Assembly: GCF_003628435.1 (NCBI RefSeq)
Contig: NZ_RBZN01000009.1
Location: forward strand, 1 to 64,000
Length of the DNA: 64,000 nucleotides
Reading direction: 5' to 3'
DNA from: Ureibacillus endophyticus
GTDB lineage: Bacteria; Bacillota; Bacilli; Bacillales_A; Planococcaceae
This document shows, one piece after another, positions 18,650 through 27,272 of the stretch. The notes beneath the pieces are model-generated. The model ran no database searches. It saw nothing but the letters and a program-made list of their open reading frames with translations, and was not told where the DNA came from. A program made the position numbers and the translations under genes. Every line of letters begins with the position of its first letter. Within the stretch, counting starts at the first letter, position 1.

Positions 18650-19303
18650 ATGCTTGGAGCCATGAGTTTTATTACCCGCCATGCAATCAATTTTATTATA
18701 AGTTTCACAGTACTAACTGTTACGTCATTTACTCTTGCTGACATTACTATTTTTTTCGTGCCGGTATTAACCATTGCATCATATTTTATAAGTAATAAAG
18801 CAATTAAAGTTTTCCAAAAATCAAAAAGAAGTAAAGAAATTGGGATATCCAATTCTGAGTATAAACATATTGAATCACAATTAAAGATTGCAAGAGGGCA
18901 TTTAAATTCTTTAACTCAACAATATATTCGTGTTCGTTCGCTTCGTTCATTTAAATTGTTAAACGAAATGACAAAGCTTTCGAAACGTATAATTAATATT
19001 GTACAAACAAATCCACAAAAGTTTTATTCTGTAGAAGATTTCTTCTACTCCCATTTACCGTCTGCTGTACAGTTAATTCAAACATATACGATGTTAACGC
19101 AACAACAAATTAAAGATTCAGAAATTCATCTAGCCCTTGAGGATACTCGCAAAACATTAAAAGAATTACACGGTACAATGGAACAAGATTTAAAATCAGC
19201 CCTTGAATCCGACTTAGAAAGTTTAAGAATGGAATTGGACTTTGTAAAACTTCAAAATGAAAAGAAACGTCAACAGATTGAATTTCGAGGTGACAATCAA
19301 TGA
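18650..19303 (+). CDS. xpaC: XpaC-like membrane protein
   Basis: A 217-residue protein. The first 50 residues hold two hydrophobic segments (about 10-30 and 30-48), followed by a long helical, coiled-coil-prone cytosolic part. The pattern matches XpaC of B. subtilis, named for hydrolysis of a chromogenic phosphate, whose true role is unclear. AAAGGAGG precedes ATG 18650. Its stop overlaps the start of the TelA gene (ATGA), as in the xpaC-yaaN operon of B. subtilis. The pair is thought to respond to cell-envelope or toxic-anion stress. Confidence 0.82.
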   Translation: MLGAMSFITRHAINFIISFTVLTVTSFTLADITIFFVPVLTIASYFISNKAIKVFQKSKRSKEIGISNSEYKHIESQLKIARGHLNSLTQQYIRVRSLRSFKLLNEMTKLSKRIINIVQTNPQKFYSVEDFFYSHLPSAVQLIQTYTMLTQQQIKDSEIHLALEDTRKTLKELHGTMEQDLKSALESDLESLRMELDFVKLQNEKKRQQIEFRGDNQ

Positions 19304-20394
19304 CAGAAAATAAGAGCTCACATAATCCATTAGATGCACTATCAATTAATGGGAGCTCTTTTTTTGATGTGACGGAAACATCGATCTCTACTTTCCAAAC
19401 ATTAAACGAAGAAGAAAAATCCCACGCCCTCTTATTAGCTAGTAAGCTTGACGTTTCTGTTTATGAAAATGTCCTTCAATTTGGTGCAGATGTTCAACAA
19501 TCACTCAAAAACTTCACCCATAACATGTTATTACGTGTACAACGAAATGATACATCGCCAATACGTGAAGTTCTACATAATTTAATGGAGCATCTTGAAA
19601 AAATTAATCCAGATGATTTAATTGAAAGTGAAAAAGGATTTTTTAGCAAACTATTCAAACGTTCCAAATCTTCAATACAAGAAGTAGTGTCTCAATATAA
19701 TCGATTGAGTAAACAGATTGATCGGTTAAGCATTCAATTACAACATGCTCAAAAAGGCCTTTTAGCTGATATGAATATGTTAAATGAATTATATCGATTA
19801 AATGAAGATTATTTTAAAAACTTAACGCTATTCATTGCAGCTGGTGAATTAAAAAAACGTGATTTAATCAATCATACATTACCAGCTTTAGAACAATCGT
19901 TAGCGACATCAACGAACCCAATGGATAAACAAAAGGTAGTTGATTTAAAAAACGCAATAGAATGGTTAGATAAACGGATTTATGATTTGCAAATTTCTCG
20001 TGAGGTTGCTATCCAAACGGCTCCACAGATTCGAATGATTCAGCAAACGAATCAAATGTTAGTTGAAAAAATTCAGGCTTCTGTGATGTCGACTATTCCT
20101 TTATGGCAGTCTCAAATCTCGATTTTGGTGAATATGAATAATCAACGAAGGACAAATATTGCCAGTCAACGATTAATGGAGACGTCCGATAAAATGATTC
20201 AAAAGAATGCTCGGATGATCGAGGAGACGGCGAAGGATTCTAAGCGGAATAAAGGGATTAGTCATGAAGAGATTGATAGGTTTAAGGCTACTCAGTTGCA
20301 GTTAATTGAGTCTATTGAAGAAACGTTGCGGGTACAAGCTGAGAGTAATAAACAGCATGCTACTATTGAGGTAGCTATTGAAAAGCTTAAATAA
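19300..20394 (+). CDS. yaaN: TelA/YaaN family protein (toxic anion resistance)
   Basis: A 364-residue soluble helical protein of the TelA family. Members are linked by genetics to tellurite, antibiotic and bacteriocin tolerance, though the biochemical activity is unknown. The core with FFSKLFKRSKSSIQEVVSQY and QQTNQMLVEKIQ is family-typical. It is translationally coupled to xpaC. Downstream, the transcript would run into the hairpin element at 20423, which may act as its terminator. Confidence 0.88.
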   Translation: MTENKSSHNPLDALSINGSSFFDVTETSISTFQTLNEEEKSHALLLASKLDVSVYENVLQFGADVQQSLKNFTHNMLLRVQRNDTSPIREVLHNLMEHLEKINPDDLIESEKGFFSKLFKRSKSSIQEVVSQYNRLSKQIDRLSIQLQHAQKGLLADMNMLNELYRLNEDYFKNLTLFIAAGELKKRDLINHTLPALEQSLATSTNPMDKQKVVDLKNAIEWLDKRIYDLQISREVAIQTAPQIRMIQQTNQMLVEKIQASVMSTIPLWQSQISILVNMNNQRRTNIASQRLMETSDKMIQKNARMIEETAKDSKRNKGISHEEIDRFKATQLQLIESIEETLRVQAESNKQHATIEVAIEKLK

Positions 20395-20422
20395 TAAAAA
20401 TACTAAAGCAAGTAATATTTAT

Positions 20423-20630
20423 GTGAGCGGACTTAGCACTCAATCCGCAAAGACAACTTGTTGTTGTCTTTACGGCTTGTCTTTGGGGCCAACACGATGT
20501 TGGTCATGGTGACAATGCCACACGATGTGGCGTTTTTGTCACCTGCTTGTGTTAATGTCCGCTCACTTTTATTTTAGCTTCTTATACTTCTTATTTATTG
20601 CGCGGCTTACAGTGGTAGGCCGCGGTTTCT
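20423..20630. repeat. Modular multi-hairpin repeat, long copy A
   Basis: The outer inverted repeat is GTGAGCGGAC (20423-20432) and GTCCGCTCAC (20557-20566). Inside are nested stems: CAAAGACAAC/GTTGTCTTT, CCAAC/GTTGG, and GGTGACAA/TTGTCACC enclosing GCCAC/GTGGC. About 35 bases on, a CGCGGC/GCCGCG hairpin (20601-20624) is followed by a T-rich tail like a terminator. It lies in the convergent gap after telA. Copies B, C and D share this plan. Confidence 0.9.
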
Positions 20631-20703
20631 TATTTTACAGCAATTAGCCACCGTTTCTTTTCCGGTTACTTTTTTGAATTTCAATACTAATAAGTAAGAT
20701 TTT

Positions 20704-20849
20704 GTGAGCGGACTTAGCACTCAAGCCGTAAAGACAACTTGTTGTTGTCTTTACGGCTTGTCTTCATGCTTGTATTAAGGTCCGCTCACTTTTATTTTAG
20801 CTTACTAATACTACTTATTTATTGCGCGGCTTACAGTTGTAGGCCGCGG
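20704..20849. repeat. Modular multi-hairpin repeat, short copy B
   Basis: It has the same ends (GTGAGCGGAC at 20704, GTCCGCTCAC at 20780) and the GCCGTAAAGACAAC/GTTGTCTTTACGGC stem, but lacks the middle stems of copy A. It is followed by the CGCGGC/GCCGCG hairpin at 20825-20848. Confidence 0.9.
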
Positions 20850-20915
20850 TTTCTTATTTGGTTAGTTTTTTCACAATATTGCTTTTGTTAGAATTGTATT
20901 TGCCATTTCTCTATA

Positions 20916-20959
20916 ACACAAAAGCCGTAAATCCAACTTTTCGTTGAATTTACGGCTTA
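20916..20959 (-). terminator. Terminator of the 65-residue protein gene
   Basis: AAGCCGTAAATCCAAC and GTTGAATTTACGGCTT pair with one G-T wobble; CTTTTGTG follows on the minus strand. The arm resembles the stem of the neighbouring repeat elements. Confidence 0.65.
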
Positions 20960-20976
20960 ATAGTAATTTTAGTTAA

Positions 20977-21174
20977 TTATTCAAAGTAAGTTTTGTAGTA
21001 TCCGCCTACGTTACCTGTGTTATCGATGATGAAGATGAATTCTTCTGTTTCATTTTTTACTTCGTATTCTTTACCAACTGTTAATACGTTTGAGACTAAG
21101 TATTTTTCTGCGTTTGTGTTTACACATTTTACTTTACGAATTGTTGGTGCGTCTTTCCATTTTAAGTTTAACAT
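20977..21174 (-). CDS. Conserved small protein (DUF6501-like)
   Basis: A 65-residue cytosolic protein (MLNLKWKDAPTIRKVKCVNTN...) with a beta-rich pattern and the short motif GKEYEVKNETEEF. I believe this belongs to the DUF6501 family of Bacillales, but from memory only. There is no catalytic motif and the function is unknown. A GAGGTA-type ribosome binding site precedes the ATG. Monocistronic, with its own terminator. Confidence 0.65.
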   Translation of the reverse strand: MLNLKWKDAPTIRKVKCVNTNAEKYLVSNVLTVGKEYEVKNETEEFIFIIDNTGNVGGYYKTYFE

Positions 21175-21308
21175 AAAAATTACCTCACTTTATCATTGTT
21201 CCATCCTATAATTATAACCGATAACCTGCTTTTTGTGGAAATTAAATCATTTTTAGAACATCTTTGTATAGAAAATTTGGTACTATAATAGAAAGGAGTG
21301 AGTTCAAC

Positions 21309-21407
21309 ATGTTTTCATTTGGCGGAGTCCCTCAATGGTTTTTTATTATTGCAATTGTTTTCGCTATTGTCTTTATCATTATTTCTGAATGGAATTCTCG
21401 CAGTTAA
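21309..21407 (+). CDS. 32-residue single-span membrane peptide
   Basis: The frame MFSFGGVPQW... to ...SEWNSRS has 32 residues. Residues 9-25 form one hydrophobic span with a polar C-terminus. It has AAAGGAG ten bases upstream of the ATG and a TATAAT-like -10 about 20 bases before that. It ends two bases before the convergent anti-sigma gene. It resembles the very small membrane proteins common in Bacillales; no function is known to me. Confidence 0.55.
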   Translation: MFSFGGVPQWFFIIAIVFAIVFIIISEWNSRS

Positions 21408-21408
21408 T

Positions 21409-22338
21409 TTATATATTCAAGCTGAAAAATAGGATGAAAAGAAGTAAACCAATAGTTGAACTAATTAACATATAAATGCCTGCTTTATTTTTTCCATATT
21501 TCGATTCAATCATAATATTAATTGTTAATAGGATCGAAAAGAATAATAATATCCAGAAAATATGGATCACAAACTGTCTAAAAATCATTAACAATAAAAA
21601 GAAACCTATTAAGAAAATATTTCCATAAATCGTATACTTAGCTACAGTATTTTCTCCACCGAATTTTATTTTTTCTACCTTATATTTTCTTTTTAAGAAT
21701 TTCTCAACTAATGTTGTAAATATTAAATTAAAAATAATAAAGATTGGTAACCAACTTGTATATTCTTCCCTAGTTAATTTATAGACGGAATCTTCAAAGT
21801 TTGGATGGTCATTATAAAACCAATCTTTTGTATCCAAATCATAAATATAGCCTGGGCCTGGTTTTGTTAATAGAACTTTATATCTTTTCAACTCGCCATT
21901 TTTATATTTTAAAATGATATCTACATAAGCTCCATTTAAATACTCAATACTTGGTTTTGGTGTATCTACTTTTTTATTTGCGGTCAATAAACTGTGAAAT
22001 TCTTTTAATTGTTGTTCATCAGTGTTTTTCTGTACAAAAGTATACCAAGAAGATGGTTTGACATCGAATTGATCAAATACTGAATCATTCAGAAAAAATA
22101 CACTTTCCAACGATTGTTCAGAAGCTTGCTGAATTGCCATTTCATTTTTATTTGTGGTCGTTAAAAGGGCAAAGATAAGAAATACAATTGCAATTGTGAC
22201 AAATCCAGTTAAAACGTTGATGAAATATTTAGGTTTTGATAAGTTCTTCTCAATTTTTTGCCATGTTTCTTTTTCCGCTACTTCATTTCGTGGTAATTCA
22301 TTTAGATCATCCCAAATTGTTTTTTTCTTATTCATCAT
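21409..22338 (-). CDS. Putative anti-sigma factor, multi-span membrane protein
   Basis: About 309 residues, encoded directly after and overlapping an ECF sigma gene, so a cognate membrane anti-sigma factor is likely. A cytosolic N-terminus of about 40 residues (KKKTIWDDLNELPRNEVAEK) would bind the sigma factor. Then come a membrane span (about 42-62), an extracytoplasmic region of about 130 residues, and four more spans in the C-terminal half. I see no zinc-binding ZAS motif. The long frame opens at 22371. AAAGGGG six bases before ATG 22338 inside the end of the sigma gene suggests that start, 11 bases before the sigma stop. Confidence 0.7.
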   Translation of the reverse strand: MMNKKKTIWDDLNELPRNEVAEKETWQKIEKNLSKPKYFINVLTGFVTIAIVFLIFALLTTTNKNEMAIQQASEQSLESVFFLNDSVFDQFDVKPSSWYTFVQKNTDEQQLKEFHSLLTANKKVDTPKPSIEYLNGAYVDIILKYKNGELKRYKVLLTKPGPGYIYDLDTKDWFYNDHPNFEDSVYKLTREEYTSWLPIFIIFNLIFTTLVEKFLKRKYKVEKIKFGGENTVAKYTIYGNIFLIGFFLLLMIFRQFVIHIFWILLFFSILLTINIMIESKYGKNKAGIYMLISSTIGLLLFILFFSLNI

Positions 22339-22819
22339 CCTCCACCCCTTTCCAAATCTTTCGTAAAGCATTAATGGCTTGTCGTTGTGTATTTTTCACT
22401 TTTTCCGTATTCCATCCTAATATTTGAGCTGTTTCTTCAATGGAAAGCTGTTCAATTTTCCTCAAAATGAGAACTTCTCGATGATTCACTTTAAGTTTCG
22501 ATAATGCATCAAACAGTTCTTTTCTCTCTTCATTTTCTAAAATAAATTCAATGGCATCAGATTTTACGGTTTGTTCATGGCTTTTAAGAAATGGTATAAA
22601 CTCTATAAGCTTTTTTCTTCTAAAATAGTCATAAACAACATTTCTAGCAATTTTTCTAAGCCATGTTAGTTCGCTAGCATCATTTCTAAACTGGTTATAG
22701 TTTTTATAGGCTTTTAAAAAAGTATCTTGTAATAAATCCTCTGCAACGGATTCATTTTGAACTAAATAAAATATGTATTTAAATATCGTTCTATTATGTT
22801 CTCGGTATAACTGATCCAC
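22328..22819 (-). CDS. ECF-type RNA polymerase sigma factor
   Basis: A 163-residue sigma-70 family protein with only regions 2 and 4. Region 2 includes ESVAEDLLQDTFLKAYKN (core binding and -10 recognition); region 4 includes LSIEETAQILGW and the helix-turn-helix for the -35. The start is GTG at 22819, seven bases after AAAGGGGG. It is followed by an overlapping membrane-protein gene, the usual sigma/anti-sigma order. It probably directs an envelope-stress regulon. Which B. subtilis ECF factor it equals is not clear. Confidence 0.9.
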   Translation of the reverse strand: MDQLYREHNRTIFKYIFYLVQNESVAEDLLQDTFLKAYKNYNQFRNDASELTWLRKIARNVVYDYFRRKKLIEFIPFLKSHEQTVKSDAIEFILENEERKELFDALSKLKVNHREVLILRKIEQLSIEETAQILGWNTEKVKNTQRQAINALRKIWKGVEDDE

Positions 22820-22846
22820 TATGCTGCCCCCTTTCCTACTCCTATA

Positions 22847-22872
22847 GACGAACAAGTCTCAGAAAAGTGTAA
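22847..22872 (-). promoter_or_regulatory. Candidate ECF-type promoter of the sigma operon
   Basis: On the minus strand TTACAC, a 16-base spacer, then CGTC, the -10 hallmark of many ECF promoters. It lies 28 bases upstream of the GTG and overlaps the end of the transporter terminators. The -35 is only loosely ECF-like. Confidence 0.3.
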
Positions 22873-22873
22873 T

Positions 22874-22907
22874 AAAAAAGATACGTCTTAAATTACTTTG
22901 AGACGTA
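22874..22907 (-). terminator. Second of two tandem terminators after the lysine transporter operon
   Basis: TACGTCT and AGACGTA pair; six T follow on the minus strand. Confidence 0.75.
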
Positions 22908-22913
22908 CCAAAG

Positions 22914-22952
22914 AGAAAGGGCATCCAAAGAGTTATTACACTTTGGATGCCC
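22914..22952 (-). terminator. First of two tandem terminators after the lysine transporter operon
   Basis: GGGCATCCAAAG and CTTTGGATGCCC form a perfect 12-bp stem ten bases after the ATPase stop; TTTCTCTTT follows on the minus strand. Confidence 0.8.
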
Positions 22953-22961
22953 TCCATACCA

Positions 22962-23696
22962 TTATTTTAATGTACGCTTTAAAAACTCTTTTGTACGTTC
23001 TTGTTGTGGATTGACAAGGACTTGCTCAGGAGGTCCTTCTTCAACTATTACACCTTTATCCATAAATACGATTCGATCTGATACTTCACGGGCAAATTCC
23101 ATTTCATGGGTAACAATTAGCATTGTATTCCCTTCATCAGCTAATTGGCGCATTACTTTTAATACTTCCCCAACCATTTCTGGATCTAGCGCTGAAGTTG
23201 GCTCATCGAACAGCATTACTTCTGGATCCATTGCAAGGGCACGTGCAATTGCAACGCGTTGTTTTTGACCACCGGATAATTGCTTTGGCTTAGCATTGAC
23301 GTATTTGTCCATACCAACTGTTTTTAAATATTTTAAAGCATTTTGCTTCGCTGCTTCTTTTGAACGTTTTAACACTTTTAATTGACCAACCATACAATTT
23401 TTCAATACATTATGATTGTTGAACAAGTTAAATTGTTGGAATACCATTCCTAAGTGTGTACGGTATTTTCTAACGTCATGTTTGTCGTTTAAAATATTTT
23501 CACCATTATAAATGATTTCTCCACCAGTTGGCGTTTCCAATAGGTTGATACAACGTAAAAGCGTTGATTTTCCTGATCCTGAAGAACCAATTAAGCAAAC
23601 CACTTCACCTTTATTTACTGTGAAATTTACATCGCGCAGCACTTCATGGTTGCCAAATGATTTATTCAGATGTTTGATTTCAATAACTTTTTCCAT
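22962..23696 (-). CDS. Amino-acid ABC transporter ATPase (probable lysine uptake)
   Basis: A 244-residue GlnQ/HisP-type ATPase. Walker [10 protein letters not shown] (about 35-43), Q-loop, signature LSGGQKQR, Walker [10 protein letters not shown] and H-loop VTHEM are all intact. It powers polar amino-acid import with the permease and binding protein encoded upstream. It follows the permease by 20 bases. The lysine riboswitch ahead of the operon points to lysine as substrate. Confidence 0.92.
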   Translation of the reverse strand: MEKVIEIKHLNKSFGNHEVLRDVNFTVNKGEVVCLIGSSGSGKSTLLRCINLLETPTGGEIIYNGENILNDKHDVRKYRTHLGMVFQQFNLFNNHNVLKNCMVGQLKVLKRSKEAAKQNALKYLKTVGMDKYVNAKPKQLSGGQKQRVAIARALAMDPEVMLFDEPTSALDPEMVGEVLKVMRQLADEGNTMLIVTHEMEFAREVSDRIVFMDKGVIVEEGPPEQVLVNPQQERTKEFLKRTLK

Positions 23697-23716
23697 CTTT
23701 TGATCTCCTTACGCGA

Positions 23717-24448
23717 TTAGTACATTTGCTCTTCTCGACGTTGTTCTACTTGATAAGCATTTTGGCCGTCCATTCTTTTTTCAACGTAACGTAAAATACG
23801 TGAAGCGACAAAAGTCATGATTAAGTACATGATACATGTGATTAAATAAGATTCTGCAAATCGGAAGTTCGCACCTGCGATTGATTTTGTAGTAAAGAAT
23901 AATTCAGTTACACTAATTACACTTAATACAGCAGAGTCTTTAATGTTCATAATTAATTGGTTCCCTGTTGCTGGTAAAATATTACGGAAAACTTGAGGTA
24001 AAATAATGTGAATCATTGTTTGGAAATGACCCATACCGATTGCTTCAGCAGCTTCGTATTGTCCCTTATCAATCGAAACAATACCACCACGTACATATTC
24101 CGCCATATAAGCACCTGTATTTAATCCGACAACGACAACCGCTGCAACAAAACGATCCATTTCATAACCATAAGCAGCAATACCATAGAATACTACCATT
24201 GCCTGTACAATCATTGGTGTACCACGGAAGATTTCTACGTAAACTGTTAGGATGAAGTTGATAATTTTTAAGAAAATGGACTTAACAGATTTCTTACGAA
24301 GAGGAATCGTATGCATTACCCCGATAAATAATCCGATTAATGCACCAATAATTGTACTAATTACTGCAATTAGAAGCGTCATATAGGCGCCGCGTAAATA
24401 GCTTGGCCAATTCTCTTGTAGTATTGAGAGTATTATATCAAAACTCAT
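23717..24448 (-). CDS. Amino-acid ABC transporter permease (probable lysine uptake)
   Basis: A 243-residue HisM/GlnP-type permease with about five membrane spans. The EAA loop is visible as QYEAAEAIGMGHFQTMIHIILPQ, which docks the ATPase. Only one permease gene is present, so it probably works as a homodimer. It is separated from the binding-protein gene by a repeat-like stretch and a terminator hairpin, so it may be made at a lower level than the binding protein. Confidence 0.92.
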   Translation of the reverse strand: MSFDIILSILQENWPSYLRGAYMTLLIAVISTIIGALIGLFIGVMHTIPLRKKSVKSIFLKIINFILTVYVEIFRGTPMIVQAMVVFYGIAAYGYEMDRFVAAVVVVGLNTGAYMAEYVRGGIVSIDKGQYEAAEAIGMGHFQTMIHIILPQVFRNILPATGNQLIMNIKDSAVLSVISVTELFFTTKSIAGANFRFAESYLITCIMYLIMTFVASRILRYVEKRMDGQNAYQVEQRREEQMY

Positions 24449-24465
24449 AAATATCCTCCTAGTTT

Positions 24466-24548
24466 GATAAGCAAAAGGCGTTCTTGTTTGCGTGGCAAAA
24501 ACGAAAGCATTTTCCTCGTTCGCCTCAAAGACAAGCGCCTGTAGCTAG
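24466..24548. repeat. GGCG-flanked inverted-repeat element in the transporter operon
   Basis: The stretch begins AAAGGCGTTCTTGTTTGCG and ends CAAAGACAAGCGCC, so the ends are imperfect inverted repeats. A GGCAAAAACGAAAGC core lies between. Its GC-rich composition stands out from the gap. It looks like a dispersed intergenic element, though no second copy is seen in this window. Confidence 0.4.
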
Positions 24549-24584
24549 ACACGATTGAACTTATAAATATGTATCTTGCTCAGT

Positions 24585-24620
24585 AAAAAGTTATCACTGG
24601 CCTGTAGTAGACCAGTGATA
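24585..24620 (-). terminator. Terminator hairpin between binding-protein and permease genes
   Basis: TATCACTGG (24592-24600) and CCAGTGATA (24612-24620) pair, and CTTTTTAC follows on the minus strand. Inside the operon it would favour the binding protein. Confidence 0.65.
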
Positions 24621-24632
24621 GCCCAAACTGCA

Positions 24633-25490
24633 TTAGTTAGCAGCTGGTTGGTTTGAAATTGCATTATCCATAATTTCTTGACGTTCTTCTTCAGAAATTT
24701 CTGATAAAGCTTCGTTAATTTTAGCTAGGTTTTCGTCACCTTTACGAAGACCGATTGCTACAGAAACATCTTCTGGTTTTGTTTCAAATCCTTCTTCTAA
24801 CTCAACAAAAGCAAAATTTGAATTTGCTGAAGTAGAAGAGATTGCTTCTGGACGTTCTGCAACATAACCATCAATTACACCAGATTCTAAAGCTACACGC
24901 ATGTGAGCGAAACTTTCCATTGCAGTTTCTTTTTTCACATCAGGAATTTGGTCAATAACTGCATAGTTAGTAGTGTTTAATTGAGATGTAATTTTTGCTC
25001 CAGCAAAGTCTGCTAATGTTTTAGCATCTTTATATTTTCCATCAGCTTTAACTACAATTACAAAATCACTTGTATAGTAGTTTTCTGTGAAATCGATTGC
25101 AGCTTTACGTTCTTCAGTTGGACTCATACCTGCAATGATTGCATCGATAACGTTAGATTGAAGGGCTGGTAATAAGCCGTCCCATTCTGTTTTAACAATA
25201 ACTAATTCTTTTCCTAAAGCGTCTGCAACACGTTTAGCGATTTCTACATCGTAACCGCCAGCATATTCTTCAGAACCATCAATTTTTACAGCACCATTTG
25301 AATCATCTTTTTGTGTCCAGTTGAATGGAGGGTAACCTGCTTCTAAACCAACTTTAAATACTCCTTTTTCTTCAGTAGATCCAGAATCAGTAGAAGATGT
25401 TGCGTTGTCTTCTTTGTCAGAGGAACCACAAGCAGCTAAAACCATAATTGCAAACAATGATACAAATAGTAGTTTGAATTTTCTAGACAT
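24633..25490 (-). CDS. Amino-acid ABC transporter substrate-binding lipoprotein (probable lysine)
   Basis: A 285-residue family-3 solute-binding protein. Signal peptide with lipobox LAAC, a short Ser/Thr/Asp linker, then VGLEAGYPPFNW, TEWDGLLPALQSNVIDAI and TEERKAAIDFTENYY, typical of polar amino-acid binding proteins. It would capture the substrate outside the membrane and pass it to the permease. AAAGGAGAG precedes ATG 25490; an earlier in-frame start at 25523 is unlikely. The lysine riboswitch upstream makes lysine the best guess for the ligand; sequence alone would not tell it from other cationic amino acids. Confidence 0.92.
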   Translation of the reverse strand: MSRKFKLLFVSLFAIMVLAACGSSDKEDNATSSTDSGSTEEKGVFKVGLEAGYPPFNWTQKDDSNGAVKIDGSEEYAGGYDVEIAKRVADALGKELVIVKTEWDGLLPALQSNVIDAIIAGMSPTEERKAAIDFTENYYTSDFVIVVKADGKYKDAKTLADFAGAKITSQLNTTNYAVIDQIPDVKKETAMESFAHMRVALESGVIDGYVAERPEAISSTSANSNFAFVELEEGFETKPEDVSVAIGLRKGDENLAKINEALSEISEEERQEIMDNAISNQPAAN

Positions 25491-25532
25491 CGTTCTCTCT
25501 CCTTTACATACTTTTTTGGGCATTTAAAGAAT

Positions 25533-25797
25533 AAAAAACGACCTAAGATGAACTCAGGTCGTCTATTTCTCTAATAGCCTAAATCCTCTAAACGTCCCGA
25601 TTGAGATAGCACCCCTCAGTTGGTTGGGAGACCAGCTGAGACAGTCCTGCAGTTATTCACTGCAGACCCAGTATGAAAGTAGTGAGCCTACTGACATACT
25701 TCGGCAATATTTCCTTCTTCCTCTATTCATCGTTGCTCTACACTCCAAAAGGAACTAATAAATATCGCGCCTCTACCCCACATGTAACGTGAGGTTT
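25533..25797 (-). promoter_or_regulatory. Lysine riboswitch (L-box) with terminator
   Basis: Read on the minus strand, the leader holds the L-box landmarks in order: GTAGAGGCGCGATATTTATTAG, GGAGTGTAGAGCAACGATGA, ATATTGCCGAAGTATG, a GCAG stem, GGACTGTCTCAGC, and GGGGTGCTATCTC. A terminator then follows, ACGACCT/AGGTCGT with six T (25533-25562). Lysine binding should end transcription before the transporter genes. The assignment comes from conserved words I know from lysC-type leaders and was not scored with a model. Confidence 0.85.
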
Positions 25798-25818
25798 TAA
25801 TATTAAATTTCTATTAAA

Positions 25819-25847
25819 ATGTTACTATATGAATATTATAATGTCAA
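25819..25847 (-). promoter_or_regulatory. Candidate promoter of the lysine transporter operon
   Basis: On the minus strand TTGACA, a 17-base spacer and TAACAT, ending about 20 bases upstream of the aptamer. The -10 is weak. Confidence 0.45.
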
Positions 25848-25950
25848 TATTCATTTTTCTGATAATAGGAAATTACTATCTAAATGGTGTTAATTAAATA
25901 ATACTTCCCAACTATTTTTATCTGAATATTTATATTTCTTAAGGTACAGT

Positions 25951-25981
25951 AAAAAACTAGCGGATAATACAATCCGCTAGT
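25951..25981 (-). terminator. Terminator of odhAB
   Basis: CTAGCGGAT and ATCCGCTAG pair perfectly, with six T following on the minus strand. Confidence 0.85.
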
Positions 25982-25991
25982 AAATGTTATA

Positions 25992-27251
25992 TTAAGAATT
26001 TAATAATAAATCTTCTGGATTTTCGATTAATTCTTTAACTGTTTTTAAGAATCCTACTGAATCTTTTCCGTCGATGATACGGTGATCGTAAGAAAGTGCT
26101 ACGTACATCATTGGACGGATTTGAACTTCACCATTTACAGCAACTGGGCGGTTAACAATTGAGTGCATACCTAAAATACCAGCTTGAGTACCGTTCATGA
26201 TTGGTGTTGACATTAATGAACCGAATACACCACCGTTTGTGATTGTGAATGATCCACCAGCCATGTCATTTAAGCCTAATTTTTTCTCACGAGCTTTTTT
26301 CGCTAAGTTCGCGATATCTTTTTCGATTTCAGCGAAGTTTTTGCTGTTTGCATCACGTACAACTGGTACTACTAAACCTTCTTCAGTTGATACAGCGATA
26401 CCGATATCGAAGAAGTTATTTAAGTGAATTTCATCGCCAACGATTTGAGCGTTAACGTATGGATATTTTTTAAGTGCCGCCACAACAGCTTTTGTGAAGA
26501 ATGACATGAAACCAAGTTTGATGTCGTTAGCTTTCACGAACTCTTCTTGTTTACGTTTACGAAGTGCCATGATGTTAGTCATGTCAATTTCGTTGAATGT
26601 AGTTAACATTGCAGTTGATTGTTTAACTTCTAATAAACGTTTTGCAATTGTTTGACGACGACGGCTCATTTTTTCAATTGTTACACGGTCAGAATTAGCT
26701 GCTGGTGTGAATACAACTGGGCCACCTGTAGTCGCAACTGGTGTAGGTGCTGCTACTGGAGCTACAGCTGGTGCTGTACCATGCGCTGCCACGTCTTGTA
26801 CACGCACACGACCTTGTGGATCTACTGGAGAGATTGCGCTAAGGTCGATTCCTTTTTCACGAGCTAATTTACGAGCTGCAGGAGATGCTACAACGCGTTC
26901 ATTTGAAGTTTCTTCTACAACTGCTGGTGCAGGAGTAGTTTGAGCTGCAGCAGGTGCCGGAGCTGCTTCTGCTTTTGGTTCAGCTGCAGGTGCTGCTGGC
27001 GCTGGTGCTGCTCCTTCCCCAGCTTCTACCACTGCGATTACTTGGCCAACTAGTACAGTATCGCCTTCTTCAGCTAGAATTTGTGTTAATACGCCTGCTT
27101 CTTCTGAAATGATTTCAGCGTTTACTTTATCTGTTTCTAATTCAACGATAAATTCACCTTTCTCAACACGGTCTCCAACTTTTTTAACCCACTGTGCAAT
27201 TGTACCTTCTGTAATCGATTCTGCTAGTTCAGGGACTTTAATTTCAGCCAC
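25992..27251 (-). CDS. odhB: Dihydrolipoyl succinyltransferase, E2 of 2-oxoglutarate dehydrogenase
   Basis: A 419-residue E2 subunit that transfers the succinyl group from E1-bound lipoate to CoA in the TCA cycle. The lipoyl domain has the modified Lys at about 42 (ETDKVN). An Ala/Pro-rich linker follows (about 80-125), then the E3/E1-binding domain ([16 protein letters not shown]), then the catalytic acyltransferase domain ending with the conserved SYDHRIIDG. The start is GTG at 27251 after AAAGGAGG. It follows odhA, with 99 bases containing two hairpins between them. Length and order are as in other Bacillales. The E3 gene is not in the window. Confidence 0.96.
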   Translation of the reverse strand: MAEIKVPELAESITEGTIAQWVKKVGDRVEKGEFIVELETDKVNAEIISEEAGVLTQILAEEGDTVLVGQVIAVVEAGEGAAPAPAAPAAEPKAEAAPAPAAAQTTPAPAVVEETSNERVVASPAARKLAREKGIDLSAISPVDPQGRVRVQDVAAHGTAPAVAPVAAPTPVATTGGPVVFTPAANSDRVTIEKMSRRRQTIAKRLLEVKQSTAMLTTFNEIDMTNIMALRKRKQEEFVKANDIKLGFMSFFTKAVVAALKKYPYVNAQIVGDEIHLNNFFDIGIAVSTEEGLVVPVVRDANSKNFAEIEKDIANLAKKAREKKLGLNDMAGGSFTITNGGVFGSLMSTPIMNGTQAGILGMHSIVNRPVAVNGEVQIRPMMYVALSYDHRIIDGKDSVGFLKTVKELIENPEDLLLNS

Positions 27252-27272
27252 TTTAATATCCTCCTTTAGTTA

